Of a DNA stretch of 64,000 bases, positions 1-8,831 are shown piece by piece (the first letter of the stretch is position 1; the number at the start of each line of letters is the position of its first letter). The position numbers and the translations under genes are program-made. The stretch lies in NCBI GenBank assembly GCA_001464545.1, contig LNFC01000014.1, positions 186,001 to 250,000 of the forward strand, in the 5' to 3' direction. The stretch comes from Acidobacteria bacterium Ga0077551 (lineage in GTDB: Bacteria > Pseudomonadota > Alphaproteobacteria > Caulobacterales > Hyphomonadaceae). The notes below the pieces were generated by a model that saw only the letters and a list, made by a program, of their open reading frames with translations, was not told the origin of the DNA and searched no databases.

Positions 1-1265
1 CCATCGGTCTCGTAAAAACGGAACAGCAGTTTCAGCAGCGTCGACTTGCCGGCGCCCGACGTGCCGACAAAGGCGATCTTGCCGCCGGCGGGCACATCGA
101 AGCTGATATTCTGCACACCGACGGAGCGGCCTTCATGATTGAAGGACACATCCTCGAACGTCACCCGGCCCTGCGGCTTGGAGAGCACCTTGGCATCCGG
201 CACATCTTCGACTTCCGGCACCATGGCCAGCAGTCCGTGAAGCTTCTCGAGATCGACAGCGCCCTGCTTGATCTCGCGCCAGGCCCAGCCAAGGATGTTC
301 AGCGGCGCGTAGAGCGACAGCAGCATCAGCATCACTGCCGTCAGGTCGCCGATTTGCATCCGGCCCTCGATGACGTTCAGCGCCGACAGCACCATCACCG
401 CGAGCAGGCCGAGGTTCATCACCAGCGCCTGCACGGTGTTCAGCACATACATGCTGCGCATCGTATCGACATAGTGGACGTTGTAGTCGCCCATCGCCTT
501 GTCGAACCGGCCGGTCTCGCGCGTCTCGGCCGCGAAGGATTTGACGGTCTCGAAATTGGTCAGGATGTCCACCGAGGTCGCGCGGAAATGCGTGTCGGCT
601 TCGTTCATCTTCCGGCGCTGGCGCACGCGCCATTCGGTGATGACAACCGTGCAGATCACATACAGGACAATCGTCGCGACCGCGATCAGGGCTAGCCGGT
701 AGTCATAGGCTACGCCGAGCGCGATGGAGGCCAGCACGAGGCGGATCAGCGTGGGTCCGATGTTGAAGGCGAGGAAGCGGATCAGGTAATCGATCGCCCC
801 TGCCCCGCGTTCGATGACGCGGTTGAGCGCGCCGGTACGCCGGGTCTGATGGAAGTTCAGCGACAGGCCGAGGGCATGGCCAAATGCGTCCACGCTCGCC
901 ACCCGCTGGGCGTCCTGGCTTACCGGCGCGAAAAGCCAGTCCCGGGCCTGCGGCAGGGCGGCGGCGGCGAATCTGAGGATCAGCCCATAGGTCAGCCAGA
1001 GCGCTGCGACGGCAAACCCGCCGCCTTCGCCCTGCGCCACCACCTGGTTGATCGCATGGCCCATGACGAGGGGCGAGATGACCTCCAGCACCGACGCGGC
1101 GAGCGTCAGCACCACGGCCACCGCCATGACCGGACGCCATTTGGCCAGCTCCGGCCGCCAGAGCAGCTTCAGGATACGCAGGATCGAAGCCCACAGGCCC
1201 CCGTCCGCACTCTCGATCCGGTCGTGGTTTTCGGGCGACTGTGCGGCATGTGCATGTGAACTCAT
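1..1265 (-). CDS. Atm1/HMT1-type ABC exporter, fused permease-ATPase (partial, 3' end outside window)
   Basis: About 421 N-terminal residues are visible, read from the ATG at 1265 leftwards off the edge. A charged cytoplasmic leader is followed by the hydrophobic segments of an ABC transporter permease domain. The Walker A motif GTSGAGKST lies close to the left edge. Signature pieces such as NEADTHF and NFETVKSF are characteristic of the Atm1/HMT1 subfamily, which exports glutathione-linked sulfur or iron-sulfur precursors (family knowledge). The rest of the nucleotide-binding domain lies outside the window. The gene is transcribed away from the LOG-family gene that starts at 1381. The substrate in this organism is inferred only. 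Confidence 0.85.
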   Translation of the reverse strand, partial: MSSHAHAAQSPENHDRIESADGGLWASILRILKLLWRPELAKWRPVMAVAVVLTLAASVLEVISPLVMGHAINQVVAQGEGGGFAVAALWLTYGLILRFAAAALPQARDWLFAPVSQDAQRVASVDAFGHALGLSLNFHQTRRTGALNRVIERGAGAIDYLIRFLAFNIGPTLIRLVLASIALGVAYDYRLALIAVATIVLYVICTVVITEWRVRQRRKMNEADTHFRATSVDILTNFETVKSFAAETRETGRFDKAMGDYNVHYVDTMRSMYVLNTVQALVMNLGLLAVMVLSALNVIEGRMQIGDLTAVMLMLLSLYAPLNILGWAWREIKQGAVDLEKLHGLLAMVPEVEDVPDAKVLSKPQGRVTFEDVSFNHEGRSVGVQNISFDVPAGGKIAFVGTSGAGKSTLLKLLFRFYETD

Positions 1266-1380
1266 GCATGCCATATGGCGCGGAACGTTGGAAAACGAAA
1301 CCCACCCACGGAATACCTCCCGGCGCGATCCTGAGAAAGCGTCTGGCAGAAGCCGGCAACGCTGCGTAAACTCCCCGCCC

Positions 1381-1971
1381 ATGGATGATATCAAGACCCA
1401 CCCGAAAACCTCGAGCATCGGATCGATCTGCGTGTATTGCGGCGCCTCCGACAACGTGAACGCGATCTACATCCGCCTGGCCGAAGCGCTGGGACGTGAA
1501 CTGGCGGAGCGCGGCATCCGGCTGGTCTACGGCGGCGGCGGGGTGGGCCTCATGGGCGCCTGCGCACGCGCGGCGAACGGCGCGGGCGGAAGCGTGCTCG
1601 GCATCATGCCGCGGTTCCTGCTGCAGAAGGAACGCATCTTCAAGGATGTGGAACACCGCATCGTCGAGGACATGCACACCCGCAAGATGATGATGTTCGA
1701 GGAGGCCGATGCCTTCATCGTGCTGCCCGGCGGGATCGGCACGCTGGAGGAAGCGGTGGAAATCCTCTCCTGGGCCCGGCTCGGCCTGCATGCGAAGCCG
1801 ATGGCCTTCCTGGACGAAGACGGCTTCTGGCAGCCCTTCTTCGACCTGATCGACCGGATCATCGCTGGCGGATTCATTCCGGAGACGTTCCGGGACGCTC
1901 TGGTGCACAGCGCCACGCCGGACGCGGCGATCACGGCGCTGGAAGACCGGCGCGTGGTGATCGATCTGTAG
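1381..1971 (+). CDS. LOG-family nucleotide 5'-monophosphate phosphoribohydrolase
   Basis: A 196-residue protein with both hallmarks of the LOG (lonely guy / TIGR00730) family: the nucleotide-binding loop YGGGGVGLMG near residues 53-62 and the catalytic loop PGGIGTLEE near residues 117-125. Family members hydrolyse N6-substituted or ordinary purine monophosphates to base plus ribose 5-phosphate. The length is typical. The frame stays open further upstream to 1048, but the homologous part begins at the ATG at 1381. Divergent from the ABC exporter with a 115-bp gap. The often-used label lysine decarboxylase is historical and should be avoided. Confidence 0.9.
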   Translation: MDDIKTHPKTSSIGSICVYCGASDNVNAIYIRLAEALGRELAERGIRLVYGGGGVGLMGACARAANGAGGSVLGIMPRFLLQKERIFKDVEHRIVEDMHTRKMMMFEEADAFIVLPGGIGTLEEAVEILSWARLGLHAKPMAFLDEDGFWQPFFDLIDRIIAGGFIPETFRDALVHSATPDAAITALEDRRVVIDL

Positions 1972-1986
1972 ACGGATCGAATTAGC

Positions 1987-2976
1987 CTACTCGGAATCTC
2001 CGACCAGCAGAGGCTCCTCGATGGCCGCTTCCAGCGGGGCGTAGCGGTCGATGATTTCCTGCCGCGCCGCAGCGCGCGCAGCCGTGTCGCCCTCGGTGAG
2101 AAACTTGTCCAGCTCGGCGGCTTCCTTGCCGAGCGCTTCCTTCACCAGTTTGCCGCAATCATTGATGTTTCGCGCCCTATTCACCGGACAGGATTTCAGC
2201 CAGGTGATCGGGCGATCCGACCAGGTTTCTGCTTCAAAGCCTTCCCGCCGGAGGAGGACGAGCTTGTCGGCGGTCTTCTTGCAGGCCTTTTTCACTTCCT
2301 TTTCGAACGACTTGTACTCGTCCGGGAGTCCAAGCCCGCAAAAGGTGTCAACATTCCATACACTGATACTGATGGTTCTTTCTCGCCCATTCTCGTCGAA
2401 CGTGCGTTTTTCGAGATAGTCCTGACCATACCAGTCTGAAACCATGTCACCGAGCTGCAGATCGCCGGACGGTACCTTTTCAAGACGGATCACGTAGCGT
2501 TTGCTTTCGAGATCGCTGAAGGCAGGGCCGGAAAAGAAATTCAGCGTGTCGATCGACGGGTCCCACGAGATCGCCCCATCCTGTCCGACTTCAGTCGTGA
2601 TAGATTCCGCTGGGTTGACCTCGAGACCATAGACCATCGACGTCTCGACGCTCCAGTTTCCTTCCACACCGGTTATTGTGCCGGCGCCATGGGCGAGGCC
2701 GAACCGGCAGTAGCCGTTCCATCGCGCCGTGCGCCAATACGCGGCGAAGCGCTCATGGCGTTCCTCGTGCGGGGCAAACACAACCACGGAACAGTCGCCG
2801 CCCGCAGTCGGGATGATGCGCTCGCCGGGACGCAGGGGCAGTTCGATGCCGAGATAGTTCGGTGCCGGCTCCACCGAGAGCGGCGCGGTTTCTGCTGTCG
2901 CTTCCACGCCCGCGACAAACGCCGCAAGCGAAAGTGACGCGATACAAAGTGCCTGGAGGGTCCAGAAGTGTTTCAT
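1987..2976 (-). CDS. Hypothetical secreted protein
   Basis: 329 residues starting at the ATG at 2976; the in-frame TTG at 2991 looks less likely. The N-terminus is a signal peptide (MKHFW, then a hydrophobic run ending near AFVAGVEATAE), so export to the periplasm is expected. The mature part has about five cysteines and a charged, probably helical C-terminal third. I recognise no domain. It is convergent with the LOG gene, with a 15-bp gap. No functional claim is made. Confidence 0.7.
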   Translation of the reverse strand: MKHFWTLQALCIASLSLAAFVAGVEATAETAPLSVEPAPNYLGIELPLRPGERIIPTAGGDCSVVVFAPHEERHERFAAYWRTARWNGYCRFGLAHGAGTITGVEGNWSVETSMVYGLEVNPAESITTEVGQDGAISWDPSIDTLNFFSGPAFSDLESKRYVIRLEKVPSGDLQLGDMVSDWYGQDYLEKRTFDENGRERTISISVWNVDTFCGLGLPDEYKSFEKEVKKACKKTADKLVLLRREGFEAETWSDRPITWLKSCPVNRARNINDCGKLVKEALGKEAAELDKFLTEGDTAARAAARQEIIDRYAPLEAAIEEPLLVGDSE

Positions 2977-3061
2977 ACTGAACGGACTCAATCCCCAGCC
3001 TTGGGATTAGAGTTGAGGTGCCGGGCCCCGATTGTCCAGTAACCTGAATCAGGTAGGGAAA

Positions 3062-3904
3062 TTATTCGGCCGCCACCAGATTGAACTCGGCTTGCCACTC
3101 AGACATCAGGGCGCGGTTGTCATGGTCCCAGGGGTGGAAGCCGGGCTTGAACCACTGGATCCAGATCTTCCAGCCGCGGCCGAAGAAGGCGGGGTCCTTC
3201 CACAGGAAGCGCTTGACGGCCTTTTTGGCTTCTTCAGGCGTGTAGCCATCCGCGACCAGCATCGACGAGGCGAAGGTCGTGATGTTGCGCGGGAAGAAAT
3301 ACGAGATCAGCAGCATCGCCACGCAGCGGCGGACATAGCGCCGCCAGGCCGGCCATTCCTTGGTGGCGATAAGGAAGACATCATAGGCCACCGCCTTGTG
3401 CTCGGTCTCTTCCATCGCATGCCAGCGCCAGAGATCGCGCAGCGCCGGCTCGGTTTTCTTGAACAGGTCATCGTGCTGGGCGAACATGTCGGCGAGCATA
3501 GCGGTGAAATGCTCGAGGCAGATCGTCGAGATCAACATGCCGACCGGGCCGCGCGAGCGGGCGAATGCGATCCGCTCCCGGATTTCTGCCTCAATGGCCT
3601 CGACCGGATACTTGCTGCGGTCGATCATCTTGTTGAGCATCACATGCTCGCGCGAATGGATGGCTTCCTGGGCGATGAAGTCCTTCGCCTCCTGGGCCAG
3701 CTTGCCGCTCAACTGGTCCTTGTAGCCGCGCACCGCGTCCATGAAGAGGCGCTCGCCATCGGGGAAGGTCAGCGACAGCGAGTTCATCACCGCCGTCGCG
3801 ACCGGGTCGCCATCGAGCCAATGGCCGGATTTCGCGGTAGCCACATCAAAATGCAGGTCGCGGGGCAGAATGGTGAGATCATCAGGGCTACGGGCGGCGG
3901 TCAT
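3062..3904 (-). CDS. PF10118-type metal-dependent hydrolase (ferritin-like fold)
   Basis: 280 residues with the spaced Glu/His metal-ligand motifs of the PF10118 predicted metal-dependent hydrolase family: QEAIHSREH near residue 80, LEHFTA near 127, and the EETEHKAVAYDV motif near 162. These suggest a di-metal four-helix bundle. The C-terminal half has aromatic, partly hydrophobic helices. Members are widespread in alphaproteobacteria and often sit near TetR regulators and lipid or steroid genes; their chemistry is not settled. The gene is divergent from the TetR gene at 3986, and the 81-bp shared region holds two palindromes, so that regulator probably controls it. Confidence 0.8.
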   Translation of the reverse strand: MTAARSPDDLTILPRDLHFDVATAKSGHWLDGDPVATAVMNSLSLTFPDGERLFMDAVRGYKDQLSGKLAQEAKDFIAQEAIHSREHVMLNKMIDRSKYPVEAIEAEIRERIAFARSRGPVGMLISTICLEHFTAMLADMFAQHDDLFKKTEPALRDLWRWHAMEETEHKAVAYDVFLIATKEWPAWRRYVRRCVAMLLISYFFPRNITTFASSMLVADGYTPEEAKKAVKRFLWKDPAFFGRGWKIWIQWFKPGFHPWDHDNRALMSEWQAEFNLVAAE

Positions 3905-3949
3905 CGGGTGATTCCTGCTGACAAGCGTGAGATTGGGGACATAGTCTCA

Positions 3950-3979
3950 ACTGAATTTCAGTCTTTATAACAGTTACTG
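3950..3979. promoter_or_regulatory. Paired palindromes in the hydrolase/tetR divergent promoter
   Basis: Positions 3950-3962 form ACTGAA-T-TTCAGT, a perfect 13-bp palindrome, and 3971-3979 form CAGT-T-ACTG. Both use ACTG/CAGT half-sites and lie 8 bp apart between the divergent starts. This is what an autoregulating TetR operator region usually looks like; the assignment is inferred from position. Confidence 0.5.
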
Positions 3980-3985
3980 ACAAAA

Positions 3986-4588
3986 ATGTCGATAAGTAAA
4001 ATCACCCCTTCCCGGGTCCGCCGGTCGCCGGAAGCCTCTCGAGAGAACATTCTCATCGCGGCGGAACGCCTGCTGGTACGCACCGGCCCTCAGTCGTTGC
4101 GTCTCGCGGACGTGGCGAAGGAGGCAGGCGTGGCAAATGCCACCGTGCTTCACCATTTCGGCACCATCGACGGGGTTCAGGCCGCGCTGATGGAAAAGAT
4201 GATTGTCGAGCTGGTCTCGGGCCTGCTGGCAATGGACGTGCCGGATGATCCCTCTGCGGCGCGCGGCGCTGGTCTGCAGAACCTGTTCGATGCGTTCGAG
4301 ACCAAAGGCGCAGCCCGTCTCGCAGCCTGGCTGGAGATGACAGGCGAATCGCGCCGCCTGCGGACGGTACGCGAGGCCGTACAGACTGTGATCCGGCAAA
4401 AAATCCGTCCGCCGGAAGGCGGGGAAAGCCGGCTTGAAGACGCGATCCTGGTCAGCGTTATCCTCGCCATTGGCGTCGGCCTGTTCGGCCCAACGCTCGG
4501 CGAACTCCTGGGCAAGCCCGCAGGCCGCGCGCGGGCTGTGGCGCTGAAACTGCTGGAGGACGGCCTGAACCCGTTTGAAAAACCCTGA
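3986..4588 (+). CDS. TetR/AcrR-family transcriptional regulator
   Basis: 200 residues. The N-terminal helix-turn-helix is typical of TetR: SRENILIAAERLLVR, then LRLADVAKEAGVANATVLHHF, covering about residues 17-60. The C-terminal ligand domain is helical with hydrophobic runs near residues 150-170. The ATG at 3986 gives a normal-length arm before the HTH. It is divergent from the PF10118 hydrolase and probably represses that gene and itself through the palindromes at 3950-3979. Its ligand is unknown. Confidence 0.88.
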   Translation: MSISKITPSRVRRSPEASRENILIAAERLLVRTGPQSLRLADVAKEAGVANATVLHHFGTIDGVQAALMEKMIVELVSGLLAMDVPDDPSAARGAGLQNLFDAFETKGAARLAAWLEMTGESRRLRTVREAVQTVIRQKIRPPEGGESRLEDAILVSVILAIGVGLFGPTLGELLGKPAGRARAVALKLLEDGLNPFEKP

Positions 4589-4837
4589 ATACTGGCCGCG
4601 ACTCCGGCGATCCGCAGGCGGACAACCCGCGCCGTTAACGCTGCCATTGCGGAAAAACCTTTGACTTGTCGGCGGTTTTACCCCATGTGCCCGCTGTCTG
4701 GGCAGCTTTGGCCGCCTTGCAGGGACAGCGTGAGCTGGCGCGGCGAAACATTCGCCCTGTCGTAGGCCCTCCTTACAGACAACAACTTAGCCCCAGGCGC
4801 CCTTCTTCACGCGGGTCGTTAGAACCCCCGCTCCCCA

Positions 4838-4853
4838 GCGCGACGTGTCGCGC
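4838..4853 (+). promoter_or_regulatory. GC-rich inverted repeat in the helicase leader
   Basis: GCGCGAC-GT-GTCGCGC is a perfect 7-bp inverted repeat ending 30 bp before the helicase ATG. As RNA it would fold as a 6-bp stem with a CGTG tetraloop just upstream of the GAAAGAA ribosome-binding region (4874-4880). It could be an autoregulatory leader hairpin or an operator. The rest of the 4589-4883 gap shows nothing else I can support. Confidence 0.35.
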
Positions 4854-4883
4854 CGGGCGCACCATATTATTTTGAAAGAACAC

Positions 4884-6356
4884 ATGACAACCTTCCAATC
4901 CTTCGGCCTCGCGCCGCGCGTTGAATCTGCGCTGACCGCTGCCGGCTATTCCACCCCTACCCCGATCCAGGCCGGCGCCATCCCGCTGATCATGTCCGGC
5001 CGCGATGTCATGGGCCTCGCCCAGACCGGCACCGGCAAGACGCTGGCCTTCGCCGCCCCGATCCTCGACAAGCTGTTCCGCAACCAGGGCCCGGCCCCGC
5101 ACAAGGGCACGCGCGTTCTCGTGCTGGCCCCGACCCGCGAACTCGCCGGCCAGATCGCTGCCTCGTTTGAAACCTACGGCGCCGGCCTCGGCCTGCGCGT
5201 CGCGATGGTTTGCGGCGGCGCCAAGATCGGCCCGCAGATCCGCAAACTTGAGCGCGGCGTGCATGTTCTCATCGCGACGCCCGGCCGCCTGATCGACCTG
5301 ATCGAGCAGCGCGCTGTCGGCCTCAAGGACGTTGAAGTCCTCGTGCTCGACGAAGCCGACCAGATGCTGGACCTCGGCTTCATCCACGCCCTCCGCGCCA
5401 TCGCGAAACATGTTCCGGCGAAACGCCAGACACTGTTCTTCTCGGCTACCATGCCGAAACTCGTCGAAGGCCTCGCCGCGCAGTTCCTGCGTGATCCGGC
5501 CCAGGTTGCCGTTGCTCCGCCGTCGGCGACTGCCGACAAGGTCGAGCAACGCATCTGCTTTGTTGAGCAGGGCGAAAAGCAGGCCTTGCTGGTCGAGACC
5601 ATCCGCAAGCCAGAAGTGAAGACCGTTCTCGTCTTTACCCGGACGAAGCATGGCGCCGACGCCGTCGTTCGCCGTCTCGCGGCGTCGGACATCGACTCGG
5701 TCGCCATCCACGGCAACAAGAGCCAGTCGCAACGCGAACGCGCGCTGGAAGCCTTCAAGGGCGGCAAGGTGCCGGTCCTCGTGGCGACCGATATCGCGGC
5801 GCGCGGTATCCATATCGACAACCTCACACACGTCATCAACTTCGACCTGCCGGAAGTGCCCGAGCAATACGTCCACCGCATCGGCCGCACCGCGCGCGCC
5901 GGCGCATCGGGCGTGGCGATCTCGTTCGTCTCGAAAGACGAGCGCGATTACCTGCGCGCCATCGAGAAGCTGATCGGCAACAAGCTCGCTCCGCGTCCGG
6001 CAGGCGAAAAAGAATCTGACGATCGCGGCTCGCGCAAACCCCAGCAGCAAAGCCGGCGCCCGCAAGGCCAGCAGCGCAGCAGCGGAAACGGTGAGCGTCG
6101 TCCTCAGCGGGACGGCGAGCGCCGCGCCTACGACCCGGCGGCACGTCGTCCGCAGGCGGACGGTGAACGCCGCCCTCAGCAGAGCGGCGAAGGCCGTCCG
6201 CAAGGCAATGGTGAGCGCTCGTCCAGCAATGGCGGCCACTTCCAGCGCACCTCCGGCGGCGGCAAACCCGGCGGCAATGGCGGCGGCTCGCGCCGTGGTC
6301 CCGGCCAGGGCGGCGGCGGCAACCGCTCGCGCCGTCCGGAACGTGCCGGCGTCTAA
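4884..6356 (+). CDS. DEAD-box ATP-dependent RNA helicase, RhlE-like
   Basis: 490 residues from the ATG at 4884, chosen because the Q motif (FGLAPRVESAL...TPIQ) begins directly after it and GAAAGAA lies upstream. All helicase motifs are present: AQTGTGKT (near residue 45), PTRELA, TPGRL, DEAD (near 155), SAT, VATDIAARGI and HRIGRTARAG. The last ~110 residues are a disordered Arg/Gln/Gly tail with repeated GERRPQ-like units and a final GGG/R-rich stretch, typical of RhlE-type RNA-binding tails. The role is RNA unwinding in ribosome assembly or mRNA decay. Followed by a strong terminator. Confidence 0.92.
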   Translation: MTTFQSFGLAPRVESALTAAGYSTPTPIQAGAIPLIMSGRDVMGLAQTGTGKTLAFAAPILDKLFRNQGPAPHKGTRVLVLAPTRELAGQIAASFETYGAGLGLRVAMVCGGAKIGPQIRKLERGVHVLIATPGRLIDLIEQRAVGLKDVEVLVLDEADQMLDLGFIHALRAIAKHVPAKRQTLFFSATMPKLVEGLAAQFLRDPAQVAVAPPSATADKVEQRICFVEQGEKQALLVETIRKPEVKTVLVFTRTKHGADAVVRRLAASDIDSVAIHGNKSQSQRERALEAFKGGKVPVLVATDIAARGIHIDNLTHVINFDLPEVPEQYVHRIGRTARAGASGVAISFVSKDERDYLRAIEKLIGNKLAPRPAGEKESDDRGSRKPQQQSRRPQGQQRSSGNGERRPQRDGERRAYDPAARRPQADGERRPQQSGEGRPQGNGERSSSNGGHFQRTSGGGKPGGNGGGSRRGPGQGGGGNRSRRPERAGV

Positions 6357-6380
6357 GGCTTTCCGAACTTGAAAAACAAC

Positions 6381-6418
6381 AACCGCCCCGGCCTCACCGC
6401 CGGGGCGGTTTTCTTTTG
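6381..6418. terminator. Intrinsic terminator after the helicase
   Basis: A perfect 12-bp stem (AACCGCCCCGGC, 6381-6392, with its complement at 6399-6410) with a 6-nt loop, followed by TTTTCTTTT. The opposite strand also carries a T-rich tail, so it may stop transcription from both sides. Confidence 0.85.
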
Positions 6419-6658
6419 TCCGGAGGCGGACGCAACAAGCCGAGCAGCGCCTGCATCCGGCGGGAGAGGCGCGGCGGCGCATCCCGGTACTGGGACAGGG
6501 CAGCGAGGCCATGCGCTTCTGCAAGTTCCAGCCCGGCCATGGCCCTGATGGACTGCGCGACGTCCGCGGAGATCGGGCCTCAACACCTGGTGGCCGGATG
6601 AAATGTCCCAGCGGCGCCATGCAAAATTCCGATTGGCAAGTTCCCCCATTGGCTCTAA

Positions 6659-6675
6659 TTGCAAACGACTCGCAA
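6659..6675 (+). promoter_or_regulatory. Candidate Fur-type operator upstream of feoAB
   Basis: TTGCAAACGACTCGCAA is an imperfect palindrome with TTGC/GCAA ends, 105 bp upstream of the feoA start. Alphaproteobacterial Fur boxes are often GC-richer than the enteric box with TGC...GCA ends (general knowledge), and Fur control of feoAB is common. The rest of 6419-6780 shows no gene I would defend. Confidence 0.4.
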
Positions 6676-6780
6676 AAAGGCGCGTCAGCCAGCGAGCACG
6701 CCCCGCAAGCCAGAAGTGCGGCCCGGTGCGCGGATCGCAGACTTTGTTACCCCGAGCAGGCGGATGCCTGGAGCCTCGCA

Positions 6781-7008
6781 ATGAACATCAACGACCTGCC
6801 GGAAGGCGGTACGGCCCGCATTATCTCGATTTCAGCAGCAGCCCCGGAACTGGCGGCAAAGCTACGCGAGATCGGCTTTTGCGAGGGGGATGAGGTCCAG
6901 CTGCTGACGCGGGGCCCCTTGGGCGCGCAGCCGCTGGCGGTACGCCTCAGCCGGCGCGTGATTGCGATGCGCATCGACGAAGCGCGGGCCATCGAGGTCG
7001 AGCTGTGA
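6781..7008 (+). CDS. feoA: Ferrous iron transport protein FeoA
   Basis: 75 residues forming one SH3-like FeoA domain: MNINDLPEGGTARI at the start, a central KLREIGFCEGDEVQLL, and a C-terminal PLAVRLSRRVIAMR. GGAG lies 8 bp before the ATG. FeoA is a small cytosolic partner needed for full FeoB activity. The stop overlaps the feoB start (GTGA at 7005-7008), so translation is coupled. No feoC follows. Confidence 0.93.
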   Translation: MNINDLPEGGTARIISISAAAPELAAKLREIGFCEGDEVQLLTRGPLGAQPLAVRLSRRVIAMRIDEARAIEVEL

Positions 7009-8831
7009 GCGAATTGCGTTTTGCCCTGGTCGGCGCGCCGAACTGCGGCAAGTCCACATTGTTTAACGGCCTGACAGGCGGGCGCGCAAAGACGGCGAAC
7101 TATGCGGGCGTGACCGTTGAGCGCCGCCGCGGCCAGTTCACGACCGCGAACGGGCAGAAGATCGAGCTGATCGACCTGCCCGGCATCTACGGCCTGACGA
7201 CACGCTCGCTCGACGAACGCATCTCCGTCGACACGATCATGGGCCGCAATGCCGACGAGCCGGCACCGGACGGCCTGCTCGTGCTGATCGATGCCGGCGA
7301 CATCCGCACACAGCTGCACTTCATCCTGCAGGTGCGCGCGCTCGGCCGGCCTATGCTGCTGGCGCTGAACATGTACGACCTCGCGGAACGCGACGGGGTG
7401 CGGATTGACGTGGCGGCCCTGGAGCGCCGGTTGGGCGTACCGGTCGTCACGACACGCGCGACCCGCTCGAGTGGCCGGGAAGCGCTGCTGAAGCGGCTGG
7501 ACGAAGTGATTGCGTCCGAGACCTGGATGAAACCCTCCGCGCCCGCGCCGGAGGTGGATCTCAAGCAGCTGCAGCGCGAGGCGCGCGACATTGCGCGTGA
7601 AGCGATCCTCGCCGAGCCGGTGATGAACCGGCTGACACGCGGTATCGACAAGGTGGTGCTGCACAAGATCGCAGGGCCGGTCATTCTGGCCCTGGTTTTG
7701 TTCTTCATTTTCCAGGCGGTGTTTGCCTGGGCGACGGCGCCGATGGACGCGATTGATGCTGCGGTCTCCGCACTCAACGCGTGGGTCGGCAGCGTATTGC
7801 CGGACAACTGGGTGCGAAGCCTGCTGACAGACGGCGTGATCGCCGGGGTCGGCAGCGTGGTGATTTTCCTGCCGCAGATCGTCATCCTGTTCGCCTTCAT
7901 CCTTCTGCTGGAATCCTCCGGCTACATGGCGCGCGCGGCATTCCTGATGGACGAGCTGATGCTGCGCGTGGGCCTCAACGGACGGGCGTTCATTCCGCTG
8001 CTGTCGAGCTTTGCCTGCGCCATCCCCGGCATGATGGCGGCGCGCACCATCGAGAACGAACGCGACCGGCTGACCACCATCATGATCGCGCCGCTGATGA
8101 CCTGCTCGGCGCGTCTGCCGGTGTACACCTTGATCATCGCGGCCTTCATTCCGCAGACCAGTGTCGGCCCCTTCGGCCTGCAGGGCATCGTGATGTTTGC
8201 GCTCTATGCAGCCGGTATCGTCAGTGCCGTGATCGTGGCCTTCGTCCTGAAGCGTACGATCACCAAAGGGCCGCCGCAGGCCTTGCTGATGGAACTGCCG
8301 ACCTACAAGGCGCCTGACCTGCGCGATTTCCTGACCAATCTCGGCGCGCGCGCCTGGGCTTTCCTGCGGCGCGCCGGCGGGGTCATCTTCATCGTCTCGG
8401 TCGTCCTGTGGTTCCTCGCGAGCTTTCCGGAATCGGCTGACGGCATCCGGGGCTCGTTCGCCGGCATGCTCGGCGGCCTGATCGAGCCAATCCTGCGGCC
8501 GATCGGTTTCAACCTGGAGATCGCGATTGCCCTCGTGCCCGGTCTCGCCGCACGCGAAGTGGCGGTCGGCGCGCTGGGCACGGTCTATGCCCTGCAGGGC
8601 GCGGACGAGGTGAGCCTTGGCGCGGCGCTGCAATCGTCCTGGTCCCTGCCGACGGCGCTGGCCTTCCTCGCCTGGTACGTCTACGCGCCGCAATGCCTCG
8701 CCAGCCTCGCCGTGGCGAAACGCGAGACCAACTCCTGGCGCTGGACCGGCGTGATCGTCGTCTACCTGTTCGCCCTCGCTTACATCGCGGCTGGGGTGAC
8801 CTACTGGACCGCGACCTGGGCTGGCCTCTGA
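7005..8831 (+). CDS. feoB: Ferrous iron transporter FeoB
   Basis: 608 residues starting with GTG at 7005. The N-terminal G domain has G1 GAPNCGKST (residues ~9-17), G2 region YAGVTVERR, G3 DLPGIY and G4 NMYD. A linker leads to a polytopic domain with two Gate repeats; the conserved region around SSFACAIPGMMAARTI is visible. This inner-membrane protein imports Fe2+. It is shorter than the enterobacterial ~770-residue form but usual for the compact alphaproteobacterial type. Operon with feoA; probably iron-regulated through 6659-6675. Confidence 0.95.
   Translation: MSELRFALVGAPNCGKSTLFNGLTGGRAKTANYAGVTVERRRGQFTTANGQKIELIDLPGIYGLTTRSLDERISVDTIMGRNADEPAPDGLLVLIDAGDIRTQLHFILQVRALGRPMLLALNMYDLAERDGVRIDVAALERRLGVPVVTTRATRSSGREALLKRLDEVIASETWMKPSAPAPEVDLKQLQREARDIAREAILAEPVMNRLTRGIDKVVLHKIAGPVILALVLFFIFQAVFAWATAPMDAIDAAVSALNAWVGSVLPDNWVRSLLTDGVIAGVGSVVIFLPQIVILFAFILLLESSGYMARAAFLMDELMLRVGLNGRAFIPLLSSFACAIPGMMAARTIENERDRLTTIMIAPLMTCSARLPVYTLIIAAFIPQTSVGPFGLQGIVMFALYAAGIVSAVIVAFVLKRTITKGPPQALLMELPTYKAPDLRDFLTNLGARAWAFLRRAGGVIFIVSVVLWFLASFPESADGIRGSFAGMLGGLIEPILRPIGFNLEIAIALVPGLAAREVAVGALGTVYALQGADEVSLGAALQSSWSLPTALAFLAWYVYAPQCLASLAVAKRETNSWRWTGVIVVYLFALAYIAAGVTYWTATWAGL

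Noticed and set aside
6394..6540. 48-codon minus-strand frame with a protein-like sequence (LSRRMQALLGLLRPPP)
   Set aside because: Ends inside the helicase terminator, has no clear ribosome-binding site and no family resemblance. Could be a fossil end, but cannot be supported.
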